DNA of 64,000 bases from a bacterium (GTDB taxonomy: Bacteria; Hinthialibacterota; Hinthialibacteria; OLB16). Below the pieces are notes generated by a model. It saw nothing but the letters and a program-made list of their open reading frames with translations, had not been told where the DNA came from and did no database searches. How positions within the stretch are numbered: position 1 is the stretch's first letter; each line of letters opens with the position of its first letter. Position numbers and translations under genes: made by a program. The stretch covers positions 1-64,000 of the forward strand of contig JAJVIK010000019.1 in the NCBI GenBank assembly GCA_022072055.1. Reading direction: 5' to 3'. This document shows positions 1-8,863 of the stretch, in pieces.

Positions 1-2
1 CC

Positions 3-1300
3 AAACTGCGCTCCTCGCTTCATGAAAAGGATGTGGTCCTGGATGTCAGCCGTCTGGTTGTCCGAAACCTCAGGAAGAACCGGAAGGTCTATCCGGTGAT
101 GACTCGGGGGGGGACTGCTACCCGACCCTGGATGAGAGAGTGGATCTGGTCGGCTCCTCCGGGGCCGGACTCCTGGTCTCGATCCATGCCGATTCGGCCC
201 CGGGGAATCGTTCGGCGAGCGGATTCGCGGCCTGGGTCCTTGAGTCGGGCCGCCGCGATGTCGATTCGGAGGCGCGCCGGATTCTCAAATATGGCTGGCG
301 CTCCCAGCTCGCCAAGCACCCGATCTCCAAGCAGAACCTGGTCATTACCCGGCAGGCCAGATTCGTGGAGGAGCAGACCGGGGTGGCGGCGGAGACCCTG
401 CTGTTTTCGATCGACCGGGAAATGAGTCGAGTGGACCCCAATTTCGACAACCGGGGGATCAAGCACGAGAACCTCAAAGTGCTCCGTCATTACTACTGCC
501 CCTCGGTCCTTTTGGAGATTGGGTTCCTTTCGAATCTCTCCGACTCGCGTCGCCTCGAAAAGGCCTGGTTCCGCGAGAAGCTCGCCCTGGCCATCGCTCG
601 TGGGATCGAGGAGTATTACGAATCGAGGAAACGCGGTCCGCTCCACACCACCCCGCTTCCGGCGCCACCCCCGACCTATATCGCCGCCGGCGCGAATTCG
701 GAGGACTCTCGAACCTACTCCGGAGAGACCTTCGAATATGTGGTCAAGCGCGGGGACAACCTGAGCCTCCTGGCCCGGGTTTACAATGTGGACACCGACG
801 ACATCCTTGCCGCTTCCGGCCTTCCGTCCAAAAGGAGGATCATTTACCCGGGGGATCGATTGAGGATTCCCACCCGTCCCGGGTCCACAAAGAGCGCCCA
901 GACCTCCTCCCTGGAGAGCGCTCCCACGAGCTCCGGTCCGGAGAACAAGACGGCCTCAACGCTCCAGAATCTGGATCGTATCTGGTCGGGCGCGGGAGGC
1001 TCCTCCACCGTTGAAAGCCAAGTAACGCTCGCCGATCCCGTCCCCTCTCCCCAACCCCAGGTCTATCGGGTTCGCTCGGGTGACACGCTCACCTCGATTG
1101 CCGCGAGGTTCGGGGTGGATGAACGGAGTCTTCGACGCGCGAATGGACTTCGCTCGGACCTGATACGAGTCGGACAGGAGCTGAAGATCCCCACCACCGG
1201 CGTGGGAGGGATATCAGCCTCGGCGCCCTCCGGCGAGGTTTCACTGGCGGAGCAGGTGGCCGAGCATTCGGTCGAAGTCGTGGCCGAGGTCACCAACTGA
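3..1300 (+). CDS. N-acetylmuramoyl-L-alanine amidase with two LysM domains; 5' partial, apparent -1 frameshift
   Basis: Amidase_3-family peptidoglycan hydrolase that would cleave the bond between N-acetylmuramic acid and the stem peptide in the periplasm. The zinc-site signatures VSIHADSA (about nt 170-195) and LLEIGFLSN (about nt 510-535) are present, followed by two LysM peptidoglycan-binding modules at about nt 734-880 and 1061-1192. The 5' end lies outside the window. Family-like N-terminal sequence (EKDVVLDVSRL, then VYPVMTRGG) is read in frame 3 up to a run of eight G at 106-113; the continuation (DCYPTLDERVDL) is in frame 2. Nine G would restore one frame, so this is either a homopolymer sequencing error or a real inactivating mutation. 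If real, only a fragment from GTG 140 lacking the N-terminal part could be made. Family assignment is firm; the frame status is not. Confidence 0.85.
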
Positions 1301-1354
1301 CCCACGCGGGGTGACTTCCCGCGTGGAGGTCATCCGCACGGAGGCGCACCGGTC

Positions 1355-1912
1355 ATGAACACTCCACTCTCGGGGAAGGTTTTCTGGATTGAACCGACGG
1401 TGGAGAACCTGTACTGGTTCATCCTCGCGTTCGTTTTTCTCGGAGTCGTGGTTTTTTTTGTTCGCGCGCTTTACCGGCGTCGCCTGATCCAGGAGAGCGA
1501 ATCCGATCTGGAGAAGCGCCTTGAGCAGGCCGGACTGCTCGGGAAGCCCGAGGAAGGGGTGGCGCGCGACCTGATCCAGCGGTATGGAATCTCCCCGGCC
1601 ACTCACCTGTTCTCTTCTCTCTCGGTTTACGATGAGGTGGCCTGCGATGAGATGCGGAGGGTGGCCCGCGCCTCGATGCCGCTTTCCGACCGAATTGATC
1701 GGATTGAATACCTCTATTCAATCCGAATACACGCCTTTGCCCATGAACCGGCGGTGAGCGGAGTTGCCGCGCTTTCTCGCTCCGAGGCTCGAGTGAACCT
1801 ACCCTCAGTGGGCGCCAGACCGCTCCAGGCGCTTTCACTGGAGGGGCAAAGCGCCCCTCCAGGCCGGGATCAACCCGCGGGAAGGGTGGGGGATGAGGTA
1901 ACCTCCGAGTGA
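1355..1912 (+). CDS. hypothetical single-pass membrane protein, 185 aa
   Basis: No family recognised. One hydrophobic segment at about residues 17-40 is followed by a basic stop-transfer motif (RALYRRR), predicting an N-terminal anchor with a cytoplasmic charged domain of about 145 residues. A GGAGG lies just upstream of ATG 1355, and the gene follows the amidase by 54 bases in the same direction, so it may share its transcript. The last 30 or so codons run through a perfect hairpin (1838-1862) and encode low-complexity sequence. The original gene may have been shorter, with the tail derived from a repeat. The middle part (ISPATHLFSSLSVYDEVA) looks conserved-like but was not placed. Confidence 0.6.
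   Translation: MNTPLSGKVFWIEPTVENLYWFILAFVFLGVVVFFVRALYRRRLIQESESDLEKRLEQAGLLGKPEEGVARDLIQRYGISPATHLFSSLSVYDEVACDEMRRVARASMPLSDRIDRIEYLYSIRIHAFAHEPAVSGVAALSRSEARVNLPSVGARPLQALSLEGQSAPPGRDQPAGRVGDEVTSE
1838..1862. repeat. perfect hairpin inside the 3' end of a coding region
   Basis: CTGGAGGGGC (1838-1847) and GCCCCTCCAG (1853-1862) are perfect complements around a 5-base loop. No T tract follows. It is translated in frame within the preceding membrane protein. It could be a REP-like unit that has extended the gene. Confidence 0.6.
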
Positions 1913-1953
1913 GTCGAGCAACCCGTGTGGAATGATCTCTCCACGCCCGCCTG

Positions 1954-2838
1954 ATGCATCCATTATCGATGTCTGAGTCCCTCCTCTGTCCATTGTGCGG
2001 TTCTGCTCTTGAGCCAGGAATAATCACGCTGCATCGATCCGCTTACCGTCGCTGCTCCGGGTGCCGCTCTCACCGCCGCGAGACCGCCGAGGTCTCGCGC
2101 CTGCATTCCATCGAATACAGCGACCGCTATGGCAGCCGAAAAGAAGTCCGGGAGGCCGCGCGGGGACGACGCCCGCTGTGGCCTTTGCTGCTCGACCGGA
2201 TTGAGGCCGACCTGGGCGAAGGCGGGCGTGGGAGGAACCCTCCAAGAAGGCTGCTGGATGTGGGGTGCGGATTCGGGGACTTCGCGCTCCTGGCCCGGGA
2301 GCGGGGCTGGGAGGTAGAGGGTGTCGAGATCAACCCGACGATGCGAGAGGCCTGCTTGGCGAAAGGGTTGAATGTGAGGCCGACTCCGATTCGGGAACTT
2401 CCATTCAATGGCCACGCTTACAATGTAATCACCTATTTGAATGTCCTGGATTCGCTGAAGACCCCTACCGAAGAGCTGGCGACGGTGCGAAGATTTCTGA
2501 TTGAAGGTGGTAAGATCTGGATCCGTGTCCCGAACGGCGCCCTGCACGGGCCGCTTCTGCGGGGGTTTTCAAGGGTCCGGACCCTTTCGGAGTGGTGGGT
2601 GCGGTGGGGTTTTTCGCCGCTAAACGAGTGGCTATTCACCCCCGAGGGGCTTTGTCAAGCGCTCAGGACCGCTGGATTCGATCAGGTGGAGGTTATTCCG
2701 GCCGGAGTTCCGCACCAGGGATTGCCTCTTCGGATTCTGGAAAGGGCGCTGCGCAGCGTGGGGGCGGTCCGCGGCGGACAGGTCTGGAGCAGTTCCCTGC
2801 TGGCCTCGGCGAGGCGCCCGAGAGAGGATTTTGTTTGA
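1954..2838 (+). CDS. class I SAM-dependent methyltransferase with N-terminal zinc-ribbon-like motif
   Basis: Methyltransferase of the Methyltransf_23 type, substrate unknown. The N-terminus has paired cysteines (CPLCG near residue 12, CSGC near residue 34) that suggest a zinc ribbon. SAM-binding motif I is LLDVGCGFGDFALL near residues 102-115, followed by the acidic loop GVEINP. This architecture (zinc ribbon, Rossmann domain, then a C-terminal region) is typical of methyltransferases found in polysaccharide or lipid clusters. The start could be ATG 1954 or ATG 1969 (MSESLL); neither has a clear Shine-Dalgarno. The gene lies 41 bases after the membrane protein gene, on the same strand. Confidence 0.8.
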   Translation: MHPLSMSESLLCPLCGSALEPGIITLHRSAYRRCSGCRSHRRETAEVSRLHSIEYSDRYGSRKEVREAARGRRPLWPLLLDRIEADLGEGGRGRNPPRRLLDVGCGFGDFALLARERGWEVEGVEINPTMREACLAKGLNVRPTPIRELPFNGHAYNVITYLNVLDSLKTPTEELATVRRFLIEGGKIWIRVPNGALHGPLLRGFSRVRTLSEWWVRWGFSPLNEWLFTPEGLCQALRTAGFDQVEVIPAGVPHQGLPLRILERALRSVGAVRGGQVWSSSLLASARRPREDFV

Positions 2839-2897
2839 AACCTGAGCGGGTCCGGGATAGATTCTTACATGATTGCTCCTGTTCGAGGTTCATACTC

Positions 2898-4970
2898 ATG
2901 AAAAGTCGCCAATCCAGCATTGCCAGGCCGATCCTTGTCGGGCTTTTCGCCTCCATCGCCCCGTTTTGCTTGAGTGCATGGGGCGAGACTGTGTGGTTCA
3001 CGTCACCGGACCTCCGCGTCCCGGCGGGCGATCTGGCCGCGTTCCTGACCGAACAGACAGAGGAAAGAATCCCGGCGGAGCTGGCGGGAGTCAACCCGAC
3101 CTTCGCCCAAGGGGACTGGGTGCTCGCTTCGGTTTCGCGAGACCGGACAGAGGCGATTGAGAGGGTCTTAACACCCGCGAATCGGGCGTTTCTCGACAGC
3201 AGCGGGGCTGAGGGGTTTGTGGCCACCAACGTGGGAGGAATCCGCTACCTTCTGGGCGGTGGGCAGCGGGGAGCCGCGTATGCCTCGATCCGGATTCAGC
3301 GGCTGTGGACCGAGTCGGACTTGCCGCCTCTATCGGCGGATGGGGAGCATCTGGACCAGGCCCCTGTTTTTCAGGAGCGGATTGGGGGAGCGGGCGGCGA
3401 GGACATGACACGAGACTTCGCGCAGCCCAAGCCCTCCGATTACGACTGGGAGACCTATGCCCGAGACCTTGCGCATGCGGGGGTCAACTTCACTCCCGGG
3501 GTGGTGCAAGGTCAGGTGGTTCCGGATGAGGCCCTCAAGGCTTGGGGGATCCGCAAGGTTCTGTTCTTCCCGAGCACCCCCTTTGCGGCATCGACACTCC
3601 GGGAGTGGCGCGCGAGCAATCCTGGGGAAATCAAGCCCGCCGAGGATCCGCGAGCCTCAGCCGAAAGCGTGACGCTCTGGGCCCCCTGCCCCGCGACCGA
3701 GTTTGGGAAGAAGGCCTATGTCGATTGGCTGGACAAGGTGGTTTTCGACCACAAGACCCTCGCCAAGATTGTGCTTCAGTTCACCGAGGGAGGGGCCATT
3801 CCCGGCGAGGAGTGTTACCCGAAGTTGAAGCGCCCAGAGCGTGTGGTGGCGTTCCTTGAGACCCTGAATGGGATCCTCAAGAGGATTTCCGAGGATGTGA
3901 CCCTATACGCCTCCACGCGCGGTTTTTCGGCGGAAGAGGTTCGAGCGATCGCCGGGGCGCTCCCGAAGGGAGTTGGGCTGTATTTCGAGGAGCCCTCGGT
4001 GTCGATTCTCGATTCGCCTTCGGGGGGATATGAACCGAGCCTGGCGAGCCTGGATTGGGACGCGGAACAGCAACGAACGCTTGAGGGAATCCTCAGCTCG
4101 CGCCCCGAGGAGTGCATGGTGGCGGTCGCCGCCGGAGACACCGACCGCTTGTTCTCGCCCGCGGTGGGGATGGCGCTTCCAGGCGCCGCGCACGCGAAGA
4201 TTCGGCGCCTCCAAGAGCTGAAGTGTCGGAATGTCGCCTTGGCGATGGGTGGAATTCATCCTTGGGTGTATTCCCCCAATGCCGAGGTCTTTCGCGAACT
4301 GATGTGGAAGGCGGGGGAATCAAGCGAGGAAACCCTCGGTCGGATCGCGGGCCGTGATTTCGGCGGCGCCGCCGAGGAAGTCCTTGCCGCCTGGAGCCTT
4401 TTTGACCAGGCGGCGGCCGCCTTGCCGCTGGTGTGCCGCGCGCAGGGGGGGGAAGCCTTCACTCGCAACGGAGCGGACCTCACCACCGGCGCGCCGGTCC
4501 CCGCCAAGGTTGTCAGGAATGAATGGGGCCTTTCCCTTGGCGATGGAGTTCCGTTCCTCCTCGAAGGCTACCCGAAGGCCATTCGACTGTGGCGCGAGGG
4601 TTTGGAGCGCCTTCAGCGAACGCAGGATTCCACCGAGGGGGCCACATACTCCATCGCCAAGAACCTGCGCGATGGGGTTTTTTGGTCGGGCTTTTACCTC
4701 CAGACCCTGGAGACCCAGCACAATGTGGTTCGGTGCCTGAATCTGTTGAAGTGGATTCCGGAGGGACAGAGCGCCGAGGCCGCGCCTTGGAGGCAGGCCT
4801 TCCTCCCGCTCTACCGGGATGAACTCGCCAACATGGAGCGTTGGACCGACCTCTTGTTCACCGCCCCGGAGCCGCTGCTGCGCCTTGAGGACCAGCCCAT
4901 GAGCCGGAACGGACTTGAACGGAAACTGGATCAGAAGCGACAGGCGCTGAAGGGTCTCATCGGGAATTAG
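2898..4970 (+). CDS. secreted glycoside-hydrolase-like protein (GH20/GH67-type N-domain plus probable TIM barrel)
   Basis: The 690-residue product begins with a signal peptide (MKSRQSS, hydrophobic core, cleavage near AWGET). An N-terminal alpha/beta domain of about 120 residues contains GGQRGAAYASIRIQRLW, which resembles the GGRRGALYGVY element of the non-catalytic N-domains of beta-hexosaminidases and alpha-glucuronidases. A large domain with barrel-like alternation follows (YDWETYARDLAHAGVNF, LYFEEPS). Catalytic acids cannot be assigned by eye, so no substrate is proposed. ATG 2898 was preferred to the longer upstream frame because it gives a signal peptide and has GAGG nearby, and the longer frame would overlap the methyltransferase gene. 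It converges on amrS with a 20-base gap. Confidence 0.65.
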   Translation: MKSRQSSIARPILVGLFASIAPFCLSAWGETVWFTSPDLRVPAGDLAAFLTEQTEERIPAELAGVNPTFAQGDWVLASVSRDRTEAIERVLTPANRAFLDSSGAEGFVATNVGGIRYLLGGGQRGAAYASIRIQRLWTESDLPPLSADGEHLDQAPVFQERIGGAGGEDMTRDFAQPKPSDYDWETYARDLAHAGVNFTPGVVQGQVVPDEALKAWGIRKVLFFPSTPFAASTLREWRASNPGEIKPAEDPRASAESVTLWAPCPATEFGKKAYVDWLDKVVFDHKTLAKIVLQFTEGGAIPGEECYPKLKRPERVVAFLETLNGILKRISEDVTLYASTRGFSAEEVRAIAGALPKGVGLYFEEPSVSILDSPSGGYEPSLASLDWDAEQQRTLEGILSSRPEECMVAVAAGDTDRLFSPAVGMALPGAAHAKIRRLQELKCRNVALAMGGIHPWVYSPNAEVFRELMWKAGESSEETLGRIAGRDFGGAAEEVLAAWSLFDQAAAALPLVCRAQGGEAFTRNGADLTTGAPVPAKVVRNEWGLSLGDGVPFLLEGYPKAIRLWREGLERLQRTQDSTEGATYSIAKNLRDGVFWSGFYLQTLETQHNVVRCLNLLKWIPEGQSAEAAPWRQAFLPLYRDELANMERWTDLLFTAPEPLLRLEDQPMSRNGLERKLDQKRQALKGLIGN

Positions 4971-4990
4971 CAAGGGGCGGATTTCCCCGC

Positions 4991-6061
4991 TCAGATTCGA
5001 ATCCGATAAAGCTGCCCGCTGCTGGCGGTGATCCGCTCTCCCCAAACCCCCGCGATCGCCTTGCCGCAAGTCGCGCAACAACCATCCGCCAGCCCGGAAC
5101 TCACCACGCCAAAGCCATGACGCCGGATGACCGTGGCCCCGCACGACGGGCAAAGCGTGTCTTGCCCTTTGTGTCCGGGGACATTTCCAAGGTAAACATA
5201 ATGCAGGCCCGCTTCCTTCCCGATCTCAAAGGTCCGCTCCAAGGTCTCCATCGGGGTGGAGGGAAGGTGCGCCAGGTCGAGATAGGGGTGAAAGCGGGTG
5301 ACATGCCAAGGGGTCTCCGGACCCATCGACTCGCGGATCCAAGAGGCCATCTCACGCAGCTCGCCGGGATCATCATTGATGGTTGGAGTGACATTGGTCA
5401 CCAGCTCCACATGCATCCCAAGGTCCTTCTTGGCATGCTCGGCCAGCTTCGGAATGGTTTCCCATTTCCCAAGCCCTGAAATCCTCCGGTAGGTCTTTCG
5501 CGAGAAGCCCTTGATATCGACCCGGAAAGCATCGAGATATGGGGCGATTTTCTCCAGAGCCTCCGGGGTCGAGTAGCCGTTGGTCACATAAACCGTGTAG
5601 AGACCATGCTCCTTAGCGAGCACCGCGGTGTCGTAGGTGTGCTCGAACCAGATGGAGGGATCATTGTAGGTCCAGGCGATCCCTTGGCATCCGTTTTCGA
5701 GAGTCGCGCGAACCATTTGTTCCGGGGAGAAATCCATCAGGTTCGCGGAGTCTTCCTCGGGTGTGTCGTGCGAGATGTGCCAGTTCTGGCAGCCGGGGCA
5801 ATGGAAGTTGCAGCCCCGGGTGCCCGCGGAGAGAACATAGGAGCCGGGATGGAAGTGGTTGAGCGGCTTCTTCTCAATGGGATCCGCGCAGACCCCCGAG
5901 GTGACGCCGTAGATCAGGGAATAGAGTCTCCCCGCGCGGTTCAGGCGTGTCTTGCAGAAGCCTCGGTCCCCTTCCTTGAGGACACAGCGAACCTCGCAGA
6001 CATTGCACCTGACTCGACCGTCCGATAGGACCTGGTAGAGGTCCCGATCCGCTTCGACCAT
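4991..6061 (-). CDS. amrS: AmmeMemoRadiSam-system radical SAM enzyme AmrS
   Basis: Radical SAM enzyme of the AmmeMemoRadiSam group (356 aa, normal length). The [4Fe-4S] cluster motif CX3CX2C is in RGCNFHCPGCQNWH. Before it come the family-typical cysteine-rich N-terminus (CNVCEVRC, then GFC) and the stretch PIEKKPLNHFHPGS. A C-terminal zinc ribbon (CPSC, then CCATC) is present. The family usually sits near AMMECR1 and Memo genes and its substrate is not settled; neither partner is in this window. The gene lies 39 bases downstream of an MtnK-like kinase gene in the same direction, so the two are probably co-transcribed. Confidence 0.9.
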   Translation of the reverse strand: MVEADRDLYQVLSDGRVRCNVCEVRCVLKEGDRGFCKTRLNRAGRLYSLIYGVTSGVCADPIEKKPLNHFHPGSYVLSAGTRGCNFHCPGCQNWHISHDTPEEDSANLMDFSPEQMVRATLENGCQGIAWTYNDPSIWFEHTYDTAVLAKEHGLYTVYVTNGYSTPEALEKIAPYLDAFRVDIKGFSRKTYRRISGLGKWETIPKLAEHAKKDLGMHVELVTNVTPTINDDPGELREMASWIRESMGPETPWHVTRFHPYLDLAHLPSTPMETLERTFEIGKEAGLHYVYLGNVPGHKGQDTLCPSCGATVIRRHGFGVVSSGLADGCCATCGKAIAGVWGERITASSGQLYRIRI

Positions 6062-6100
6062 GACCTCATTCTACCATGCGCGCGCGCATGCGCCATGGCG

Positions 6101-7189
6101 CTACGGAGTCCGCGCCTCCAGCCTCACAATCGGCTCCAAGCTGCCCGAGAGGACCGCCTCCCGGGAGCGCGCCAGGAGGTCCTTGCGGAAGCCATCGCTA
6201 GGGGGGATCGGAAGTTGCGCCACGCCGATCAACCGACGCATCATCTCCACTCCGGCGTATCGGGCGACAAGTTCAGGATCCCAGTTCCTCCGCGCCACGG
6301 GGCTCGGTGTCGGTGGAGTGGCATACGAGTCGAGCAGCATCCGCGCCGCCTCGGGAGGGTGGCGCGACAGCGCCAAGTGGGCGAGCGGAACGCCGAGGTC
6401 ATATTCCCGGTCCCCCTGGAAACAGAACTCCGGATCGATGATCCGCAGCCCTTGGCTTGTGGACAGCCAGCTTCCGGGATAGAAATCGCCGTGCAAAAGG
6501 AACCGGCCATCGCTCAAGTACCTCTTGCCCAATTCGAGGACTTCGGCCCGATAGGCCGTGTCGGCCTGAAGCTCCGCGGCGGCCTGCGAGAGCCCCGGCT
6601 CGAAGCGATCCAGGTCGAGTCCGTTGTCTTCCGCGAGCGGCACCACGAAGAGGTGCATGTGATTGAGCAGGCGCAGGTCCCGATTGGAGAAATCGGGATT
6701 CGGGTCGGATTCCGTGGAGTTGTGAAGGACGCGCAGAAACCGCCCGAGCATGGCCAGGTGATCCTTGGCCAGCGAGCGCCCCGCATAGACATCCGAGCAG
6801 TCCGTGGCCCCCGGGAAATCTTCGATAACCAGGAGGTGCGCCTTGTCGTCGGCAAAGAGGAGCTTGGGCATGCGAGCGGCCACCGAGGGAACGCGCGCCA
6901 CTGTCTCATAGAAGCGCCGCTCGTAGGTTGAGCGCTCCCAGGGCGCCGGAATGTGATCGTATTTCTCGACCCAAGGCCGCGCCTGCTTGACAATGAAGGT
7001 CCCTTGCTCGGTTCGGACTCGCAACGTGAGGTTCATGTTCCCCTCGCCCGCTCGTTCGACACCCAAGACCCTTTCGCCCGGCTTCAGCCAACCGACCTTC
7101 CGGAGGCAGGCTTCCGCCGAATCCGGGCTATTCGGCTCGAGGAACGGAAAATCGGGGAAAGACTCCATCAACTGTCGGCGTAGGTCCAT
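6101..7189 (-). CDS. APH/MtnK-fold small-molecule kinase (methylthioribose-kinase-like)
   Basis: Kinase of the protein-kinase-like phosphotransferase superfamily, 362 aa. The catalytic loop is HGDFYPGSW, where Ser replaces the usual Asn. The metal motif is IDPEFCFQG, a DxE rather than DxD. Both variants are typical of 5-methylthioribose kinase (MtnK), and the N-terminal GEGNMNLTLRV plus FIVKQA fits the ATP-binding glycine loop and lysine. Known MtnK acts in methionine salvage; no other mtn gene is visible here, so the substrate is uncertain. The ATG at 7189 has an upstream AAGGAG (12-base spacing); an alternative ATG at 7258 has no clear ribosome site. It is divergent from the Tat oxidoreductase gene. 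Confidence 0.75.
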   Translation of the reverse strand: MDLRRQLMESFPDFPFLEPNSPDSAEACLRKVGWLKPGERVLGVERAGEGNMNLTLRVRTEQGTFIVKQARPWVEKYDHIPAPWERSTYERRFYETVARVPSVAARMPKLLFADDKAHLLVIEDFPGATDCSDVYAGRSLAKDHLAMLGRFLRVLHNSTESDPNPDFSNRDLRLLNHMHLFVVPLAEDNGLDLDRFEPGLSQAAAELQADTAYRAEVLELGKRYLSDGRFLLHGDFYPGSWLSTSQGLRIIDPEFCFQGDREYDLGVPLAHLALSRHPPEAARMLLDSYATPPTPSPVARRNWDPELVARYAGVEMMRRLIGVAQLPIPPSDGFRKDLLARSREAVLSGSLEPIVRLEARTP

Positions 7190-7416
7190 CGATGGGGGGG
7201 GCTCCTTGGCAAGGGTGGTGGCGGCAGGTCTTGGCAAGGCTAACACAGATGGCGGCATCTCGGATACAACGAAATTGGACCGATCCGGGCGCGGGGCCCA
7301 TCCCGCTCGAATGCCGTGTTGAGTTGCCGGTGGAAATGGTCCAAAATCCCGATTCGAGCCTCAGCTCCGCGGACCCTGGCCGACTTGAAGGCTCGAAAAC
7401 ACCAAGGAGGAAGTTC

Positions 7417-8712
7417 ATGCCCAAGAAGAATTTGGTTTCACGCCGCGATTTCATTCAGACCGCGGCGGCAGGCGCGGCCGCGATCTCAACCTGGACCAGC
7501 GCTCCGAGCATCGGGGTCGCGGGAGCCAACGACCGCATCAACATCGGCGTGATCGGCTGCGGCTCGATCGCCACCAGTCATGGCCGCAAGCTCTCCGAGA
7601 TCAAGGACGAGGAGAATTGCGCGATCGTGGCCTGCTGCGACATCTGGGAAACCCGCCTCAATGAGTATTCCCAGGCGGTCAAGAAGAGCTTTGGCGAGGA
7701 GCCGAAGAAGTATCACGATTATCATGAGCTCCTGGCGGATCCGAACGTGGACAAGGTCCTGATCGCCACGCCGGAGCACTGGCACGAGCGGATGTTGATC
7801 GACGCCTGCCGGGCCAAGCACTTTGTCTACTGCGAGAAGCCGATGACCCACAACGCCACCGAGGCGCTGCGAGTGCTCGATGTGGTCAAGGAGACCGGCG
7901 CGATCGTTCAGGTCGGAGTGCAGGGGACCGAGGATGACTCCTACGAGGCCGCGTACGAGGTCATCAAACAGGGGATGCTGGGCGAGGTGATGCAATGCCA
8001 GATCGACTATGTCCGACGCTACGAAGCGGACGCGGGTCCCTGGCGCTCCGGCCGCGCCTCGGATGAACCGAAGCCGGCGGACCTCGATTGGGACGCCTTC
8101 CTGGGACCGGCCTGGAAGCGCCCCTGGGATGCTCGTCGGTACTTTGACTGGCGCTGCTACTGGGACTATTCCGGCGGCGTTTCCACCGACCTGTTCGTTC
8201 ACCGGATCACCCGCATCATCAAGGCCTGCGGACTGAAGGAGCCGATCCGAGGCATTGGCATGGGCGGAATTTTCAAATGGGATGACGGGCGCGAGGTCCC
8301 GGACACCTTCGAGATGATTCTGGAGTACCCCGGTGGGCCGACCGTGTACTGCCTCGGCACGATGGGCAACGAAACCCCGATTCAACACCTGATCCGGGGG
8401 TATGACGCCACCCTTGTGTTTGAGGGGCCGGGATTCAATGTCTACTCAAACAAGGATGTCAAGGAAGGGGATGTGGTCAAGGTCGAAAAGGGCAAGGTGA
8501 TGTACACCCACACCAAGACAGGACAGGAGAGCCAGGCCCTGCACCATAAGAATCATCACGCCGCGATGCGCGCGAACGATCCCAGCCTGCTCAAGTGCCC
8601 CCCGGAGATCGGCTACTATGGGATCCTCGCGGTGGATCTCGCCAATGAAAGCTACAAGCGCAAGAAGTACATGACCTGGAACCCCGAGAGAAAACGGGTG
8701 GTCCCGGCCTGA
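7417..8712 (+). CDS. Tat-exported Gfo/Idh/MocA-family oxidoreductase
   Basis: NAD(P)-dependent sugar or inositol dehydrogenase-like protein, 431 aa. The N-terminus carries a twin-arginine signal (SRRDFIQ, residues 8-14) followed by an Ala-rich hydrophobic stretch, so the folded, cofactor-loaded protein is predicted to be exported. The Rossmann fingerprint GVIGCGSIA is at about residues 44-52 and the family lysine in CEKPMTH. A strong AAGGAGG ends six bases before ATG 7417 and fixes the start. A good rho-independent terminator follows. Such Tat-exported members are expanded in Planctomycetes and related polysaccharide degraders; the substrate cannot be read from sequence. Confidence 0.88.
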   Translation: MPKKNLVSRRDFIQTAAAGAAAISTWTSAPSIGVAGANDRINIGVIGCGSIATSHGRKLSEIKDEENCAIVACCDIWETRLNEYSQAVKKSFGEEPKKYHDYHELLADPNVDKVLIATPEHWHERMLIDACRAKHFVYCEKPMTHNATEALRVLDVVKETGAIVQVGVQGTEDDSYEAAYEVIKQGMLGEVMQCQIDYVRRYEADAGPWRSGRASDEPKPADLDWDAFLGPAWKRPWDARRYFDWRCYWDYSGGVSTDLFVHRITRIIKACGLKEPIRGIGMGGIFKWDDGREVPDTFEMILEYPGGPTVYCLGTMGNETPIQHLIRGYDATLVFEGPGFNVYSNKDVKEGDVVKVEKGKVMYTHTKTGQESQALHHKNHHAAMRANDPSLLKCPPEIGYYGILAVDLANESYKRKKYMTWNPERKRVVPA

Positions 8713-8732
8713 AATCAAACGAGACCCTTTCT

Positions 8733-8773
8733 CCCCCGGGTCGGGCTTCCTTTCCGGCCCGGGGGTCTTTTTC
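8733..8773 (+). terminator. rho-independent terminator after the Tat oxidoreductase gene
   Basis: CCCCCGGG (8733-8740) pairs with CCCGGGGG (8758-8765). A T-rich tail (TCTTTTTCC) follows immediately, 20 bases after the stop codon. Confidence 0.8.
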
Positions 8774-8863
8774 CACCCTCACATTTCGTTGACATCCCTT
8801 GCACTTCCCCGCTTAGCTTGGGGCAAGGGACCCTCGCCCGTGGGGGACCCGGGATCCACAGCC

